Source: Trematomus loennbergii
Lineage: Eukaryota > Chordata > Actinopteri > Perciformes > Nototheniidae
Assembly: GCA_012861695.1 (NCBI GenBank)
Contig: JAAOOA010000443.1
Span: forward strand, 77,501-141,500
Length of the DNA stretch: 64,000 nucleotides
Reading direction: 5' to 3'
The notes beneath the pieces were generated by a model. That model saw nothing but the letters and a program-made list of their open reading frames with translations. It searched no databases and had not been told where the DNA came from. A program made the position numbers and the translations under genes. Positions 12,801 through 49,924 of the stretch are shown here, piece after piece (within the stretch, counting starts at the first letter, position 1; each line of letters opens with the position of its first letter).

Positions 12801-15800
12801 CTGGGCGAATTGCAAACCACGCCCCGTACAACTTGAAATGTTTTGTAGAGCCGCCATTGTATTTTCCTCGCATTAGCATTATTAGCATTAGCATTAGCCC
12901 AGCGCACAAACACAGAGAGACTAACTTATGGCAACACAAAATAAAACATGGGAGCGGTGGAGATGAGGAGGTGTCGGCGTTCTGGAGATTTACTCTGAAG
13001 GCTTCAGTAGAAGCTGCTGGGAGTCCCAGCAGCTTCTACTGAAGCCTTCCCCAACTCCGGGGACTTCCGGCCGGGGACTCCGGGTGGCAGTATACGCCGT
13101 GAAGTTGTTTGCGGCCTGCCAGTAAACCCAAAGCAGAAGAAGACGAAGTGACGTCAGCGGCTCATTTGCGTAATCTTCCCTCAGGGAAAAGTACTCCGGT
13201 GTGAACGCGATCTGTACTAAATGCCCTGGGGTAATAAGTACCGGGGCTCTGAGTGCCGGCACTAAATATAGCAAACTACTTGGTGTGAACGCGCCTATTG
13301 AGTGTTTCTCAATGTCGAGGAAAGCTGCTCCAGAGCCACTATTTCAAGGATGCTACGTCATCGAGTCCCGCCGAAGGACTGGTCCAATGTCCAGGATGCT
13401 TGGAATTCTACCGAGGCCGGCGTACTTCTTTGCGGGAAATTTCGAGGCTGCACATGTGTATCCTCCACGATCTTAAAATCCCCACAATGCTTTGCGCACG
13501 GACTAATTTCCAAAATCTTTGGCGGAAAATGTAAGGCGGGGCCTCTCATATGACGCACACCTGCACACTTGCTAGCCTGTTCCATTCTTCATTCTCCGAA
13601 TGCCAGGAAGAATTCTTGCCTCGCTTCTGAAGGACTTGACTAGGAAGACATGTCCTACCAAGGAAGCGTCCTCGACATTGAGAAAAACCCAAACTATCTT
13701 TGCTTTTAATAAATTGTGTGTGCTCAGTACACAAAAGTGTGTCTGACTAGAATATACTTGAATAATAATGAGAAAACACGTATAAATATTGATAATATTC
13801 TCTGCATATATACTGAATAAGAACAATCACACAGTATATGTTTACATTTTACCGATAGACATGCACTGAATAAAAAGGGGTTTATTTAACTGTGACAGGA
13901 CACTGAGCAGCTAACATTGAATATATATCGTTTTAGTAATATTAGAATATAAATGGAGGGGCAGATTTAACCTGACGACAGATAAATGAGTGATGTTGTT
14001 ATTGAGAAACTCACCCACTGGGTCCACAGAATCCACATGGTCCACAAAGTCTCTTCTCCCCATGTAGACTCCGACCTAACGAGATAAAGAAGGACCATAT
14101 TTAGGGCTGAATGTCTCTTTTCAGGTTTTTGAATGAAGCTTTGAATCCTGTCGCCATATTTTATCATGTCATTACCCTAAAATAAATCCTTACTTTTCTT
14201 ATATAAAGTAGTTTTAATTGAAATAAAATCTACTTTCTTGACAAAAGTATTTACAAACAGCAAAGAATCCAACAATAGAAAAACTAAACTGAACCATCTT
14301 TTAAAACCCAATCTTTCGACCATCACACACTCAATACTTTTAATGAGTTGTGTGGCAGATCCCTATCACTTAGTACTAAACCTTATAAATCAGTTATATA
14401 ACCACTGACTAAAGAACTGGAACAATCTGTATACATATCAATAACATCCTCTTTTGAGAAGAACTTAATCAGCCATTTGAAAAGGTGTTTGTCTGTAGCT
14501 GTAAAACATTACAACATAGTCGTCTAGTTACCTGCACAATGAACCCGGAAATGGTGAGTACACCAACGTGTTATGATAGAAATGTATAGTACGAGTCCCC
14601 AGCACATAGAAACTGCCGGATGCTAACCTGCATATGTTGGGCAATTTGTATAATTAGCATAAGGTGCGTTCATTGGCGTATGCAGACATGGTTTAAAAAA
14701 TGGCTTGGCTGTTTTGGAGATTATTGAGGTCGCTGAGTCAAATCAAATATTTCGTTTTAATGAGAAAGTGTCCATGTTTGTACTCTCTGTGGGCTAACGA
14801 GTAGTGTTGGGACCATTGAAGATGAACATTATACCTCTACTGTGTACAAGTTAGTTTCATATAAATAAGCAATCTGTCAATCCAGATGATCCAGAGTCCC
14901 CTAAAAACAAAATCTACCGAAAATAAATCGGAATAGACCTATGGCCACTTTCCGGTTAAAACTCCCTTTTGATCAGAAATGGACTCAGCATCCTCAATAA
15001 CCTCGATTTCTATGTGCTGGAGACCTTACTGTGCATTTCTAAAATAAAACATCGGGGTACTCCACATTTCCGGGTTCACAGCAGGACTCTATGATCTGCA
15101 CACAGACGTACAGCATGACTTTAGTGCTATAAACATCTGAGGGAAGTCACGGAAGTTAGAGATCAACGTTGTTTGTAATCTGACAAAAAGCCGTTAACCA
15201 CACTCAGTTCTTCTCACGTAGATGTGCAGCTGATCTGCAACATGTCACTCAGAGAGCCAACATTAACTGATCTGGAGTCCATCCTTACTATCAAACAAGC
15301 ATGAGTATAACAGCTCAAAGATAATGTGTCAAGGGCCTTTTGTTTGTTTGTAACTACAGAAATTAAACTATAGTTCCAGAAGATCTCCTTTAACAAACAC
15401 CATTAAGGGTATTTTTTAAAAGAAGTCCTCGAAATACGTTTTGCTTTGCGATAGAGAAGAGTTATGGGTAAAAGGAGTTATATATAATGTTGAAGGATGC
15501 TGTGTTAATGAGACTGTGGTCGTGAAGCAGGACTGGATGATAGGTTTTGGGACAGAACTACCATCTAACGATTATCAATCAATCAGTATCTGTGTTCTTG
15601 TTTTCATCACTTTTATTGTCCACATGTTTTATGTTTCATGTTTTACAGTACCTGCTTTAATCTCTCACTGTTTTTATCAGACACATTCCTTTAGGTGAAA
15701 AACTACTTTCCCAAACCTGATTCAGATTATTATATAAATACACATTTCAGATGTTTCACTGACCGACTTGTCATGGCAAATCTTCTTGAAAACCACATTT

Positions 15801-17738
15801 TTGGGGCTCATGTTGGCGCTGATCGAGGACAGAGGGTGAGCGATGCCTGGGAAAAGAAAGAGACAAGCATGTATGCATGATTTCATACATTTAGCACTAT
15901 TATGCATGATTTCATACATTTAGCACTATTATGCATGATTTAGTAGTCTCACTTTTTATTAAAAAGGTACATATTCAGTTATAAATGAAGTCAAAGGCCT
16001 GTAGCGATGACAGCTAAATGCTCTGGCGTAAGATAAAGTCAGGAGGTTGTCCATAATGTACTTAAACATTTTATACACTAACACACCTTAACTAAACGAT
16101 ACATGTTTAACAAGAAGTGGGGCTGTATGCAGAGCCTGTAACCTGAACGTGGTTGATATCAGACGGAGGCTCTGACACCCCGACAATCAGCAGTTATTTT
16201 ACACGATGTAAGATCCTTTAAAAACAGAATTAGCCCCCCGTGCAAATCAAACTATTACTACAATATTTTCCCTACGTTTATTATATACATTTATATTTTA
16301 GCGTTTGACTACATTCACTCTCGAGTACAAGTTTCTCTCATGCTTTTATATTTAAAATGTTTTTGAATGAAGGTGTTCAAGATCTGTCTGTGTTTTATTT
16401 TGAAGTGTCGCGGTCTGGCTGTTTTCCTGTTTTATTTTGAAAGGTGTTCACCCCCTGTCTTTAGTCCGTGGTTGCTTCCTGTTCCCCTCCTGTTTGATCA
16501 CCTGGTTGTGTTCCCCTGGTGCACACACACACACACACACACACACACCTGGCACACACACACACACACACACACTGGCACACACACACACACGCACACA
16601 CACACACACCTGGCACACGCAACACATGTTCAGTGTCTATTCTTTGTATATGTACTGCAGTTTTTCATGTATACCAGTATCTGATACAATATGAACAGTT
16701 TGAAAGGGTGTTAAATGAAATGTTGTGATGATTAATGGTTTTTGTGTTAATGTAATAGCAGTTAAAACAGGACCGGTCAAATTTGACCACGAACACCAAA
16801 GTAAGGGGGGGGGAAACGAGCACAACAGGAGGGTTAATTGCAGCCCTAGTTCTCTTAAGTTGAATATCTGCATACTTCTTTCACTACTTTCGAGAATACA
16901 TGCACAAAAAAGGTTTTTAATGCAAGCCCAAATAGTATTGCAATGTACACACACAATCAACTCTATTTCCATCAAAACTGCACGTTTTATTTTCAACACT
17001 GCTAACACAAAATCACAACAGAGTTTGTGTTATTTTCTCGGGATATGTGAAAGTATTTTCTGAAAGTAGAGTTTTTCTGTGCTTTTTATTGTGCTCACTA
17101 CATGCAGCGTAGTCCTTCCATTGCAACATACAATATACTTAGGACAAACACAAATAATTAAAGTCCAGTACTAATCTTCTGATCATTACTTTCACATTAC
17201 TTATTTGTATTCTTCTGAGTTAATCTGTAAAACTCAGACCCAAGATTACCAGTGATCACATAGTGGGACGCTTTTAACAAACATCAGTTCAAAAACACAA
17301 TATTAAAAAAGTGTTTTACAATATAAAATGAAAATAAATTAACAATTACTTCAGCCAAACAGATTAAGGTATTATACATGATGCTATAAATATAATGTGA
17401 CAGAAGCATTTATTGAGGATAAATGTGTCATTTGTATTATTATTAAAATGTTAAATATTGTGATTGTGTTTACAATACGCACATCTAAGTCATCCAATCT
17501 ATGTATTTATCATTGCAATACAAGTAAGATCCTTAATTTGGATTAATAATGATTTCAATAATGAGTCGTTCCTGTTTTTAAATCAGTATTTGATTATATT
17601 AACTTTGAGAAAAAGCAGAAATCTGTCACTCAAGACAAAACAAAACATTCTCATCCTAAATCTTCAGGACTCAAATAACTTAAAATATGTCAAATGTGTT
17701 TTTTAGAGAGACTCACCTGAGTTGTAGCAGAGGAAGCT
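648..17738 (-). CDS. sag: Rod arrestin (S-antigen) gene, 3' end outside the window
   Basis: Arrestin binds light-activated, phosphorylated rhodopsin in rod photoreceptors and stops transducin signalling. Ten coding exons are visible in order on the minus strand with GT/AG borders and compatible phases; together they give 914 nt (about 304 residues) of a protein that is usually about 390 residues, so the C-terminal part lies left of position 648. Exon sizes include the arrestin-typical 61, 45, 60, 85 and 73 nt. Visible family blocks are [47 protein letters not shown] and [18 protein letters not shown]. Residues known to build the phosphate-sensing polar core (Asp in the RDF block, Arg in IRKVQ, the two Asp in LDG and EDT) are present. 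The RDD and KVRKR context fits fish S-antigen better than cone arrestin or beta-arrestin. No frameshift or stop is seen. Teleosts have two sag copies (saga/sagb); I cannot say which this is. Confidence 0.93.
795..862. repeat. (CA)n microsatellite
   Basis: About 34 uninterrupted CA units directly upstream of the sag exon 11 acceptor. Length variation could affect the polypyrimidine tract context on the minus strand. Confidence 0.95.
1023..2004 (+). mobile_element. TTAA-flanked non-autonomous DNA transposon, copy 1
   Basis: Starts AGTGGACCTATCATGC and ends GCATGATAGGTCCCCT, imperfect inverted repeats, with TTAA on both sides. The inside carries no credible transposase. A second full copy lies inverted at 3988-4949. 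Confidence 0.75.
2045..2130 (-). repeat. 3' tail of a LINE/SINE-type repeat
   Basis: AATAATAAGCTTTATTTGTA and TAGCACCTTTCATACAAG form the simple-repeat tail and conserved 3' end common to fish retroposons. No coding part remains. The rest of 2005-2596 shows nothing I recognise. Confidence 0.5.
2597..3176. mobile_element. DNA transposon with GGCGCTTTCACACC termini
   Basis: Inverted termini GGCGCTTTCACACC and GGTGTGAAAGCGCC enclose about 580 bp. Related copies lie at about 3605-3935 (truncated) and 12630-13298. All share a GCTAATGCTAATAATGCTAA stretch. The superfamily is unclear, perhaps Harbinger-like. No transposase. Confidence 0.55.
3605..3935. mobile_element. Truncated copy of the CTTTCACACC-type element
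   Basis: Shares the TGTTGCCATAAGTTAGTCTC and GCTAATGCTAATAATGCTAA stretches with 2597-3176 but lacks clean termini. It contains a 13-bp poly-C run near 3883. Confidence 0.45.
3988..4949 (-). mobile_element. TTAA-flanked non-autonomous DNA transposon, copy 2 (inverted)
   Basis: Same element as 1023-2004 in opposite orientation. TTAA at 3984-3987 and 4950-4953. The two copies could pair as a stem with a 2-kb loop. Confidence 0.75.
4954..5690. other. AT-rich sag intron, no feature seen
   Basis: I see no exon, transposon end or simple repeat in this stretch. Confidence 0.4.
5696..5768 (-). CDS. sag: sag exon 10
   Basis: 73-nt exon encoding [19 protein letters not shown] and EEP. Acceptor CTCTCAG, donor GTAATG. 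It joins in phase to exon 11 across a 4.9-kb intron full of TTAA-type elements. Confidence 0.92.
5901..5985 (-). CDS. sag: sag exon 9
   Basis: 85-nt exon encoding [20 protein letters not shown] and onwards to IVVS, the start of the C-domain. Acceptor TTTCCAG, donor GTAAAC, ends in phase 1. Confidence 0.93.
6240..6873. mobile_element. TTAA-flanked element in a sag intron
   Basis: AGGTCACCTATCATGC at the left and GCATGATAGGTCCCCT at the right, with TTAA at 6236-6239 and 6874-6877. The middle differs from the 1-kb copies. Confidence 0.65.
7486..7621 (-). CDS. sag: sag exon 8
   Basis: 136-nt exon encoding [14 protein letters not shown], then the [15 protein letters not shown] block at the inter-domain hinge. 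The Arg of IRKVQ matches the polar-core arginine that senses receptor phosphate. Acceptor GTCGACAG, donor GTGGCT. Confidence 0.93.
7661..8085. mobile_element. hAT-like MITE with perfect 8-bp target duplication
   Basis: Ends TAGGGCTGTGCAATTA and ATAATCGCACAGCCCTA are inverted repeats. CATAAAAC is duplicated at 7653-7660 and 8086-8093. 425 bp, AT-rich, non-coding. Confidence 0.75.
8397..9249. mobile_element. TTAA element largely replaced by a minisatellite
   Basis: Bounded by TTAA at 8393-8396 and 9250-9253, with the right end ATAATAGGTGACC of the family. Most of its length is the 37-bp array at 8457-9226. Confidence 0.55.
8457..9226. repeat. 37-bp minisatellite, about 20 units
   Basis: The unit is ACATGTTGATGTAGAAGAGA followed by CATGAAGAAGAGGGGAC, with GTAG/GAAG variants mixed through the array and occasional 1-bp deletions. 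Because 37 is not a multiple of 3, all three minus-strand frames stay open, giving long but meaningless open frames. Confidence 0.9.
9281..9348 (-). CDS. sag: sag exon 7
   Basis: 68-nt exon encoding [19 protein letters not shown], completed to R with the first base of exon 8. Acceptor TCCGCAG, donor GTAGGA. Only 84 bp separates it from exon 6. Confidence 0.92.
9433..9492 (-). CDS. sag: sag exon 6
   Basis: 60-nt exon encoding [20 protein letters not shown], a hallmark arrestin block. Acceptor TTCTCAG, donor GTAAGA, phase 0 at both ends. Confidence 0.94.
9525..9635. repeat. Dispersed retroposon 3'-end repeat
   Basis: Block GAGCCTGCGACC ... CTACACTGTAGC ... TGACAATAAAAGCCTTGAAA recurs at 43400-43510 and 55425-55530. 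It probably is the conserved tail of a fish SINE or LINE. Confidence 0.5.
10252..11753. mobile_element. Foldback element with CAACCCAGTCTCAC ends and 7-bp target duplication
   Basis: Left end CAACCCAGTCTCACGG and right end GTGAGACTGTGTTG; ACATATA is duplicated at 10245-10251 and 11754-11760. Long subterminal inverted repeats of about 90 bp (CGTGTTCACCAACACGA blocks) lie at both ends. A hAT has inserted into the right terminus at 10859. The same family occurs at 46126, 46873 and 54329. Confidence 0.75.
10859..11738. mobile_element. hAT element nested in the foldback element
   Basis: Ends CAGCGACGTGCAGTCAG and CACCGCACGTCACTG, inverted and imperfect. CGTGAGAC of the host element is duplicated at 10851-10858 and 11739-11746, a perfect 8-bp target duplication. 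880 bp, non-coding. Confidence 0.8.
11886..12085 (-). CDS. sag: sag exon 5
   Basis: 200-nt exon with [14 protein letters not shown] and, further on, [15 protein letters not shown]. It covers the N-domain core and the receptor-contacting finger-loop region. The acceptor is CCCTCAG and the donor GTACAT. A DNA-transposon end (about 11867) stops only about 20 bp inside the next intron. Confidence 0.93.
12202..12246 (-). CDS. sag: sag exon 4
   Basis: 45-nt exon encoding [15 protein letters not shown] (first D completed from exon 3). The acceptor is CCACCAG. The donor GTCGGT is unusual but has GT. The size equals the 45-nt exon of other arrestin genes. Confidence 0.9.
12630..13298. mobile_element. 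DNA transposon with GCGTTCACACC / GGTGTGAACGCG ends
   Basis: Same family as 2597-3176 by its GGTGTGAACGCG ends, the CCAGCCAATCAGAA-type internal block and the GCTAATGC stretch. It lies in the sag intron between exons 3 and 4. It also holds a local hairpin at about 13000-13045 (GAAGCTTCTACTGAAGCCTT-type inverted repeat). Confidence 0.55.
13307..13688. mobile_element. Short DNA element with TTTCTCAATGTCGAGGA ends
   Basis: TTTCTCAATGTCGAGGA at the left and TCCTCGACATTGAGAAA at the right form a perfect 17-bp inverted repeat around about 380 bp. No clear target duplication. The interior is non-coding. Confidence 0.6.
14015..14075 (-). CDS. sag: sag exon 3
   Basis: 61-nt exon encoding [20 protein letters not shown], the first beta strands of the arrestin N-domain. 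Acceptor TCGTTAG and donor GTGAGT; it ends in phase 1, which pairs with the next exon to make Asp-Gly. Confidence 0.92.
14160..15760. other. sag intron, no repeat family recognised
   Basis: Mixed-composition intron between exons 2 and 3. No further arrestin exon, RNA gene or transposon end seen. Confidence 0.4.
15764..15846 (-). CDS. sag: sag exon 2, start codon
   Basis: The acceptor TTCCCAG ends at 15847. After a short untranslated part, ATG at 15811-15809 opens [16 protein letters not shown], and the donor GTCAGT follows at 15763 in phase 0. The VFKK block is the conserved arrestin start, including the lysine pair that contacts receptor phosphates. No other in-frame ATG with arrestin homology is seen in the exon. 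Confidence 0.9.
15847..17716. other. sag intron 1
   Basis: Intron between the non-coding first exon and the ATG exon. It holds the CA repeat at 16520-16610 and a tandem duplication of ATGATTTCATACATTTAGCA at 15877-15940. Nothing else recognised. Confidence 0.45.
16520..16610. repeat. Compound (CA)n with CCTGGCA interruptions
   Basis: Three CA blocks separated by CTGGCA units, ending in CACACCTGGCACACGC. Confidence 0.9.
17717..17738 (-). other. sag: sag non-coding exon 1 (5' end approximate)
   Basis: A strong donor (GTGAGT at 17711-17716, minus strand) follows CTACAACTCAG and lies 1.9 kb upstream of the ATG-bearing exon. A TATA-like ACATATAGAC (17761-17770, minus strand) sits 25-50 bp further upstream, so a short untranslated first exon is likely. 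The 5' end is an estimate. Confidence 0.5.
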
Positions 17739-17760
17739 GAGTGTTGCTGGATCAGTGAGG

Positions 17761-17895
17761 GTCTATATGTAAGCACCAACTGTCATCACCCACCTTCAGC
17801 CAATCAGGAGGCCTGGGTGTGAGTTTAGTCCCGCCTCCTCAAATCACACATGAAAGCCTGTTTTCTTCTCAGTCAGCACAGAGCCAGATTAGAGA
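17761..17895 (-). promoter_or_regulatory. Putative sag promoter
   Basis: Upstream of exon 1 on the minus strand there is a TATA-like ACATATAGAC (17761-17770), an inverted CCAAT box (CCAATCAGG on the plus strand near 17800) and CTAATCT (17886-17892), which matches the CRX/OTX photoreceptor element core TAATC. These motifs are short and placed by eye; the arrangement fits a photoreceptor gene. Confidence 0.4.
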
Positions 17896-18650
17896 GGCAG
17901 AGATGGGAAACACTCGACTAAATTAAAACTATTTATAAAACATAAAACTATTCTGCAAACATTGACAACACAGAAAATGAATTTAACTAAATATCTACAG
18001 ATAAAGATACATCAGGCCATCTCCTGGCTATATTTTATGGACATACCACGCCTTTACCTACAGGTGTCATTAACCCCATTGAACCAAAGGCTTATTTTCA
18101 ATACATTTGAAAAAGATCTGAAAATAGCTAGCACCCAGATATGTAAAACGAAAGCGCTGCAAAATAAATAATTCAATGTAAATACATAACAAATATGTAC
18201 ATTTTTGTTGTCTTTGTTTTTCGCTGTGGGTGTTTTTTGTATATTTTTGGATTTCATAGTTGCTTTTTTTGTGTCTTCTAACATCATGGGACCATGTTGG
18301 AAAAACACGTTTTACTTTAACCTGTTATTCTCTAAAAAAACTCATATCAATCAACAATATGTTTAAAAAAGACTTATAAATGGAGGCAGAATAGATTATT
18401 GCTCTGGCGTTAAAGTCAAATATTCACCTGTTTGCCAAAGATGATATATATTCAACTAAAGCGCAGCCGCAGGAGAACTCGTTCTGGATTTATTTTGTAT
18501 ACTGTTATATTTTTCTGTGTGTACAGACTGGAAGATGAAGACTTGCGGCTGAAGGTTGACGTGAGGAGATCTATAGATAGATTAATCCTCCTTTCTGTCG
18601 GTCAGCAGGTAAACACACACAGATTAATCATCATTATTAAACAGGAGATT
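17896..18650. other. Intergenic sequence upstream of sag, no gene seen
   Basis: AT-rich. I see no supported exon, RNA gene or transposon end. Confidence 0.4.
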
Positions 18651-18656
18651 ACAGCA

Positions 18657-18689
18657 GACACACACACACCCACACACCACACACACACA

Positions 18690-18728
<39 letters not shown>

Positions 18729-18745
18729 ACACACATACACGCACA
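18657..18745. repeat. (CA)n microsatellite, imperfect
   Basis: CA-rich tract with ACACCCACACACCAC and ATACAC interruptions. Confidence 0.9.
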
Positions 18746-19196
18746 CACGTTCAATTTGAGATACGTGTACTTAACTTGAGTATTTACATTTGACTTTACT
18801 GTGTACTTCTACTCCACTACAGTTCAGAGGTACATGGTGTACTTTTCCTCCACTACATGTATTTAATACCTTTAGTTACTTCACAGATGTGGATGAATGA
18901 TGTGAAATATAATCAAGTGTTAAATCAGACTTTAGTTCCACCTGGAGTAAATCCACAAGCTACCCTGCAGTATACAAAGTCATTCAAACTAGCTGCACCT
19001 TTACCAGCTTTGAGAACACTTTCATGATCAATCATTATAAAACATATCATATATATTATTCTGAAATGGACCAATCTGCACAATGACTGCTTTTACTGTC
19101 GCTACTTTAACTATATTTTGATGAGAATACTTTTCTACTTTTACTTGAGGAACATTTTGAATACAGGACTTTTACTGTAACAGAGTATTCCTACAC

Positions 19197-19497
19197 TCTG
19201 GTACTTCTACTTTTACTCAAGTACAAGATCTGAGTACTTCTACTTTTACTCAAGAACAAGATCTGAGTACTTCTACTTTTACTCAAGTACAAGATCTGAG
19301 TACTTCTACTTTTACTAAAGTACCTGATCTGAGTACTTCTACTTTTACTCAAGTACATGATCTGTGTACTTCTACTTTGGCTAAAGTACATGATCTGTGT
19401 ACTTCTACTTTTACTCAAGAACAAGATCTGAGTACTTCTACTTTTACTCAAGTACATGATCTGAGTACTTCTACTTTTACTCAAGAACAAGATCCGA
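19197..19497. repeat. 33-bp minisatellite, about 9 units
   Basis: The unit is GAGTACTTCTACTTTTACTC followed by AAGTACAAGATCT. The period is a multiple of three, so the minus strand stays open as an 11-residue repeat, which I regard as spurious. Flanking sequence (18770-19570) shows repeated ACTTTTACTT/TCCACTACA motifs of a common fish repeat. Confidence 0.9.
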
Positions 19498-20012
19498 TTA
19501 CTTCTCCCACCTTTGATTTACATTACAAATCAAGTACTTGAGTATATCTACTTAGTTACTTCACACAACTGTAGTTTTCCTATTTTCTTTTATGTTCACT
19601 ATTAGTATTTTAGCCTTACAGTGAGGTCGTCCACCAAAAGACCATCTGAACAACCCCTCCTGTTTCACGACTTTTAGTTTCAGGGTTTTTAATATGCAAC
19701 ATGACCTGTTCCCATTTGGCTTTGAGCTAGAGCGTAAGCGTTAAGTGACATTTTAAATAATAATTGTATTAATATTGTTTTATTAAAATGGTTTCAATGA
19801 AGAGAAAATATTAACATTACTTCCAATACAAAGATGGGTGATATCAGTGGTTCCCAACCTTTTTTGTCCTGTACACTTTTAGCCGGTTCTATAAGAACCC
19901 CCCCACTCATCTGTGATGATTCACCTACGTTTTCTCTTGTGTTAAACCCTTTGTAATTGTATTCAACCCAACTGCTCCTTAGGTGAAAATCACTTGTATA
20001 ACTCCCCTTTAA

Positions 20013-20872
20013 AGGTCACCTATTAAACCGCAAAATCCACTTGTTCATGTCTCTTCTTCATCAACATGTGTCCCCTCTTCATCAACATGTGTCCCCTCTT
20101 CTTCATGTCTCTTCTACATCAACATGTGTCCCCTCTTCTTCATGTCTCTTCTACATCAACATGTGTCCCCTCTTCTTCATGTCTCTTCTACATCAACATG
20201 TGTCCCCTCTTCTTCATGTCTCTTCTACATCAACATGTGTCCCCTCTCTTCATGTCTCTTCTTCATCAACATGTGTCCCCTCTTCTTCATGTCTCTTCTT
20301 CATCAACATGTGTCCCCTCTTCTTCATGTCTCTTCTTCATCAACATGTGTCCCCTCTTCTTCATGTCTCTTCTTCATCAACATGTGTCCCCTCTTCTTCA
20401 TGTCTCTTCTACATCAACATGTGTCCCCTCTGTGTAAAGAGACTCTGAAAGTTTCAGGAACAAAGATTCTCTCTCTTTTTGTCCTGATCCATTTTTATAA
20501 AAACCTGTCTGAAAATGAGCTGATCAGATTTTGGACACTTTATGATGTCATCACGATGTTTTGTCTTGTGTAACCATTAGCCAATCAGCAACCAATGTAA
20601 CCCCCCCCCCCCCACCTTATCACCTGAATCTCCTCCTAGAGCACCATTGAGTTCTTTTTAACCAAATCTCTCTCAGAGGGGCGTGGGGAGGGGCTCCTTA
20701 TTTTCATCTAAAGTAACAGACAGAGAATGAGCACTTTGGAACAGGGCTGAAACAGAGGGGATTATGGGTAATGCTGCAATGATCTGTTTGGTGTTTCAGA
20801 CAATCAGAGACATGTTCTGTATATATCTGAGAACTAAAATAGATTGATGAAAAACAGTATAATAGGGGACCT
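20013..20872. mobile_element. TTAA element carrying a second 37-bp array
   Basis: TTAA at 20009-20012 and 20873-20876. The left end AGGTCACCTATTAA and right end AATAGGGGACC match the element at 374-600. A run of C lies near 20600. Confidence 0.65.
20042..20428. repeat. 37-bp minisatellite, about 10 units
   Basis: Same unit as 8457-9226 on the opposite strand (CATGTCTCTTCTACATCAAC, then ATGTGTCCCCTCTTCTT), with CTAC/CTTC variants. The open frames across it are spurious. Confidence 0.9.
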
Positions 20873-21179
20873 TTAATACAAATGCAATACAGAATTTTAA
20901 TTTGACATTTGCACTTATTGTGAGTGAAAAATAATAATATTAAGACTCACTTCTAGCAGTTTCAACATATTTTATTTGACACTTGAGCTTACCTGTCTTT
21001 CATAAGCTTTGATAGTTCTGGGGGCGGGACACCAGGATTATGAACATTTATTTAAGAATGTTTTTTTGTGTGGAAATAAATTGCAATCCTTCTACGCAAC
21101 CCTTGCAATCCCCTTAAGTACCACTTGGGTCCCTGTACCCCCCGTTGGGAACCGCTTAGGGTTGTGAGGAGCTAAATAA

Positions 21180-22232
21180 AACATATAGCTGATGAAACTG
21201 AAGAGAACAAGACATATTGAACAACATCTTTTATTATCACACCTCAATCACATTACATTTAATAATCAAGCACTGTTGACTGTTGTTAGACTTTTGGTCA
21301 AATTTCTATTCAATTATTTACTGGCTTTTTGTATTATATGTTCAACAATAAGCAAAAAAAGAAGACAATACAGTAAATGCATCACATTAAGATCAACAAG
21401 TTTAATATCCACAAACTGCAAACATGAAGCTGCAACGTCTGTGCTGTCCTTTGATCAGGATGAGCATCACAGGAACAAGCTTTAACATACTGAAGACAAA
21501 TAAAACCTTCAATTTAATCATGTGAATCAAGACAGCATTTGTGTTACCGCAAACATCTTCAAGACAAGTTACATAACTGTGGAAGTCCAAAACCTTGTCT
21601 TGAAACTTAAATGTTTGGCATATAATCAAAATGTATTATACATTGAAATATCTTAATAATTGATTAATACAAATAAGAGAACAAAAGTGAGTGGTAACCG
21701 TTATAGGCACCAATACTCCAGCGGACAGAGGTCAACCAATGACTGTGTGTCAGTTAAGAAGCAGTTTTCCATAATGCAGTTATTGGTGGAAAAACAAAAT
21801 ACAATTAAATTACGCCACAAGCTCGGCAAAATGTACTTTACCATTGTTAGCATGTTAGCATCATAACAACACAAAATGTGCACATCAATTGTAATGTACT
21901 AATGGGTCATCAAATCAAATCAAATCAAATCAAATCAAATCAAATCAAGGTTTATTTATAGAGCACATTTAAAAGCGATTTTTGGTGGGGCCAAGGTCGG
22001 TGGGGGTCTTAACCTGCTGGACAACATCTCTAAAATCTAACAAAGCTTGATAATGACAAAAAGTGAGTGCTAATGCGTCATGCTAACTTTAGCATGTTAG
22101 CATTATAATTGTAATTAATGTATTATATTGTAGTAATGGTCATAACATGGCTCAGGTCTACAACAACAATTTTTTTTAAAGAGCCTTCATGTCATTTCCC
22201 CCCCTAATATCCAAAGAAATTTGCAACACTCT
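21180..22232. other. Region downstream of the GTPase gene, with pentamer repeat
   Basis: Contains (ATCAA)n at about 21908-21948 followed by GGTTTATTTATAGAGCACAT, the usual tail of a fish retroposon. The start may hold the 3' untranslated region of the minus-strand GTPase gene (stop at 22235). No other gene seen. Confidence 0.45.
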
Positions 22233-49908
<27,676 letters not shown>

Positions 49909-49924
49909 CTCTTATTCTTGAATA

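Larger units (their letters stand above)
19845..21156. mobile_element. hAT-like element interrupted by a TTAA element
   Basis: Ends CAGTGGTTCCCAACC and GTTGGGAACCGCT are inverted repeats of the hAT CAGNGGTTCCCAACC type. No intact 8-bp duplication found. A TTAA element with its own minisatellite has inserted at 20013. Confidence 0.55.

Noticed and set aside
20041..20573. Open frames of 120-150 residues over the second 37-bp array
   Set aside because: Same minisatellite effect as at 8.4-9.2 kb.
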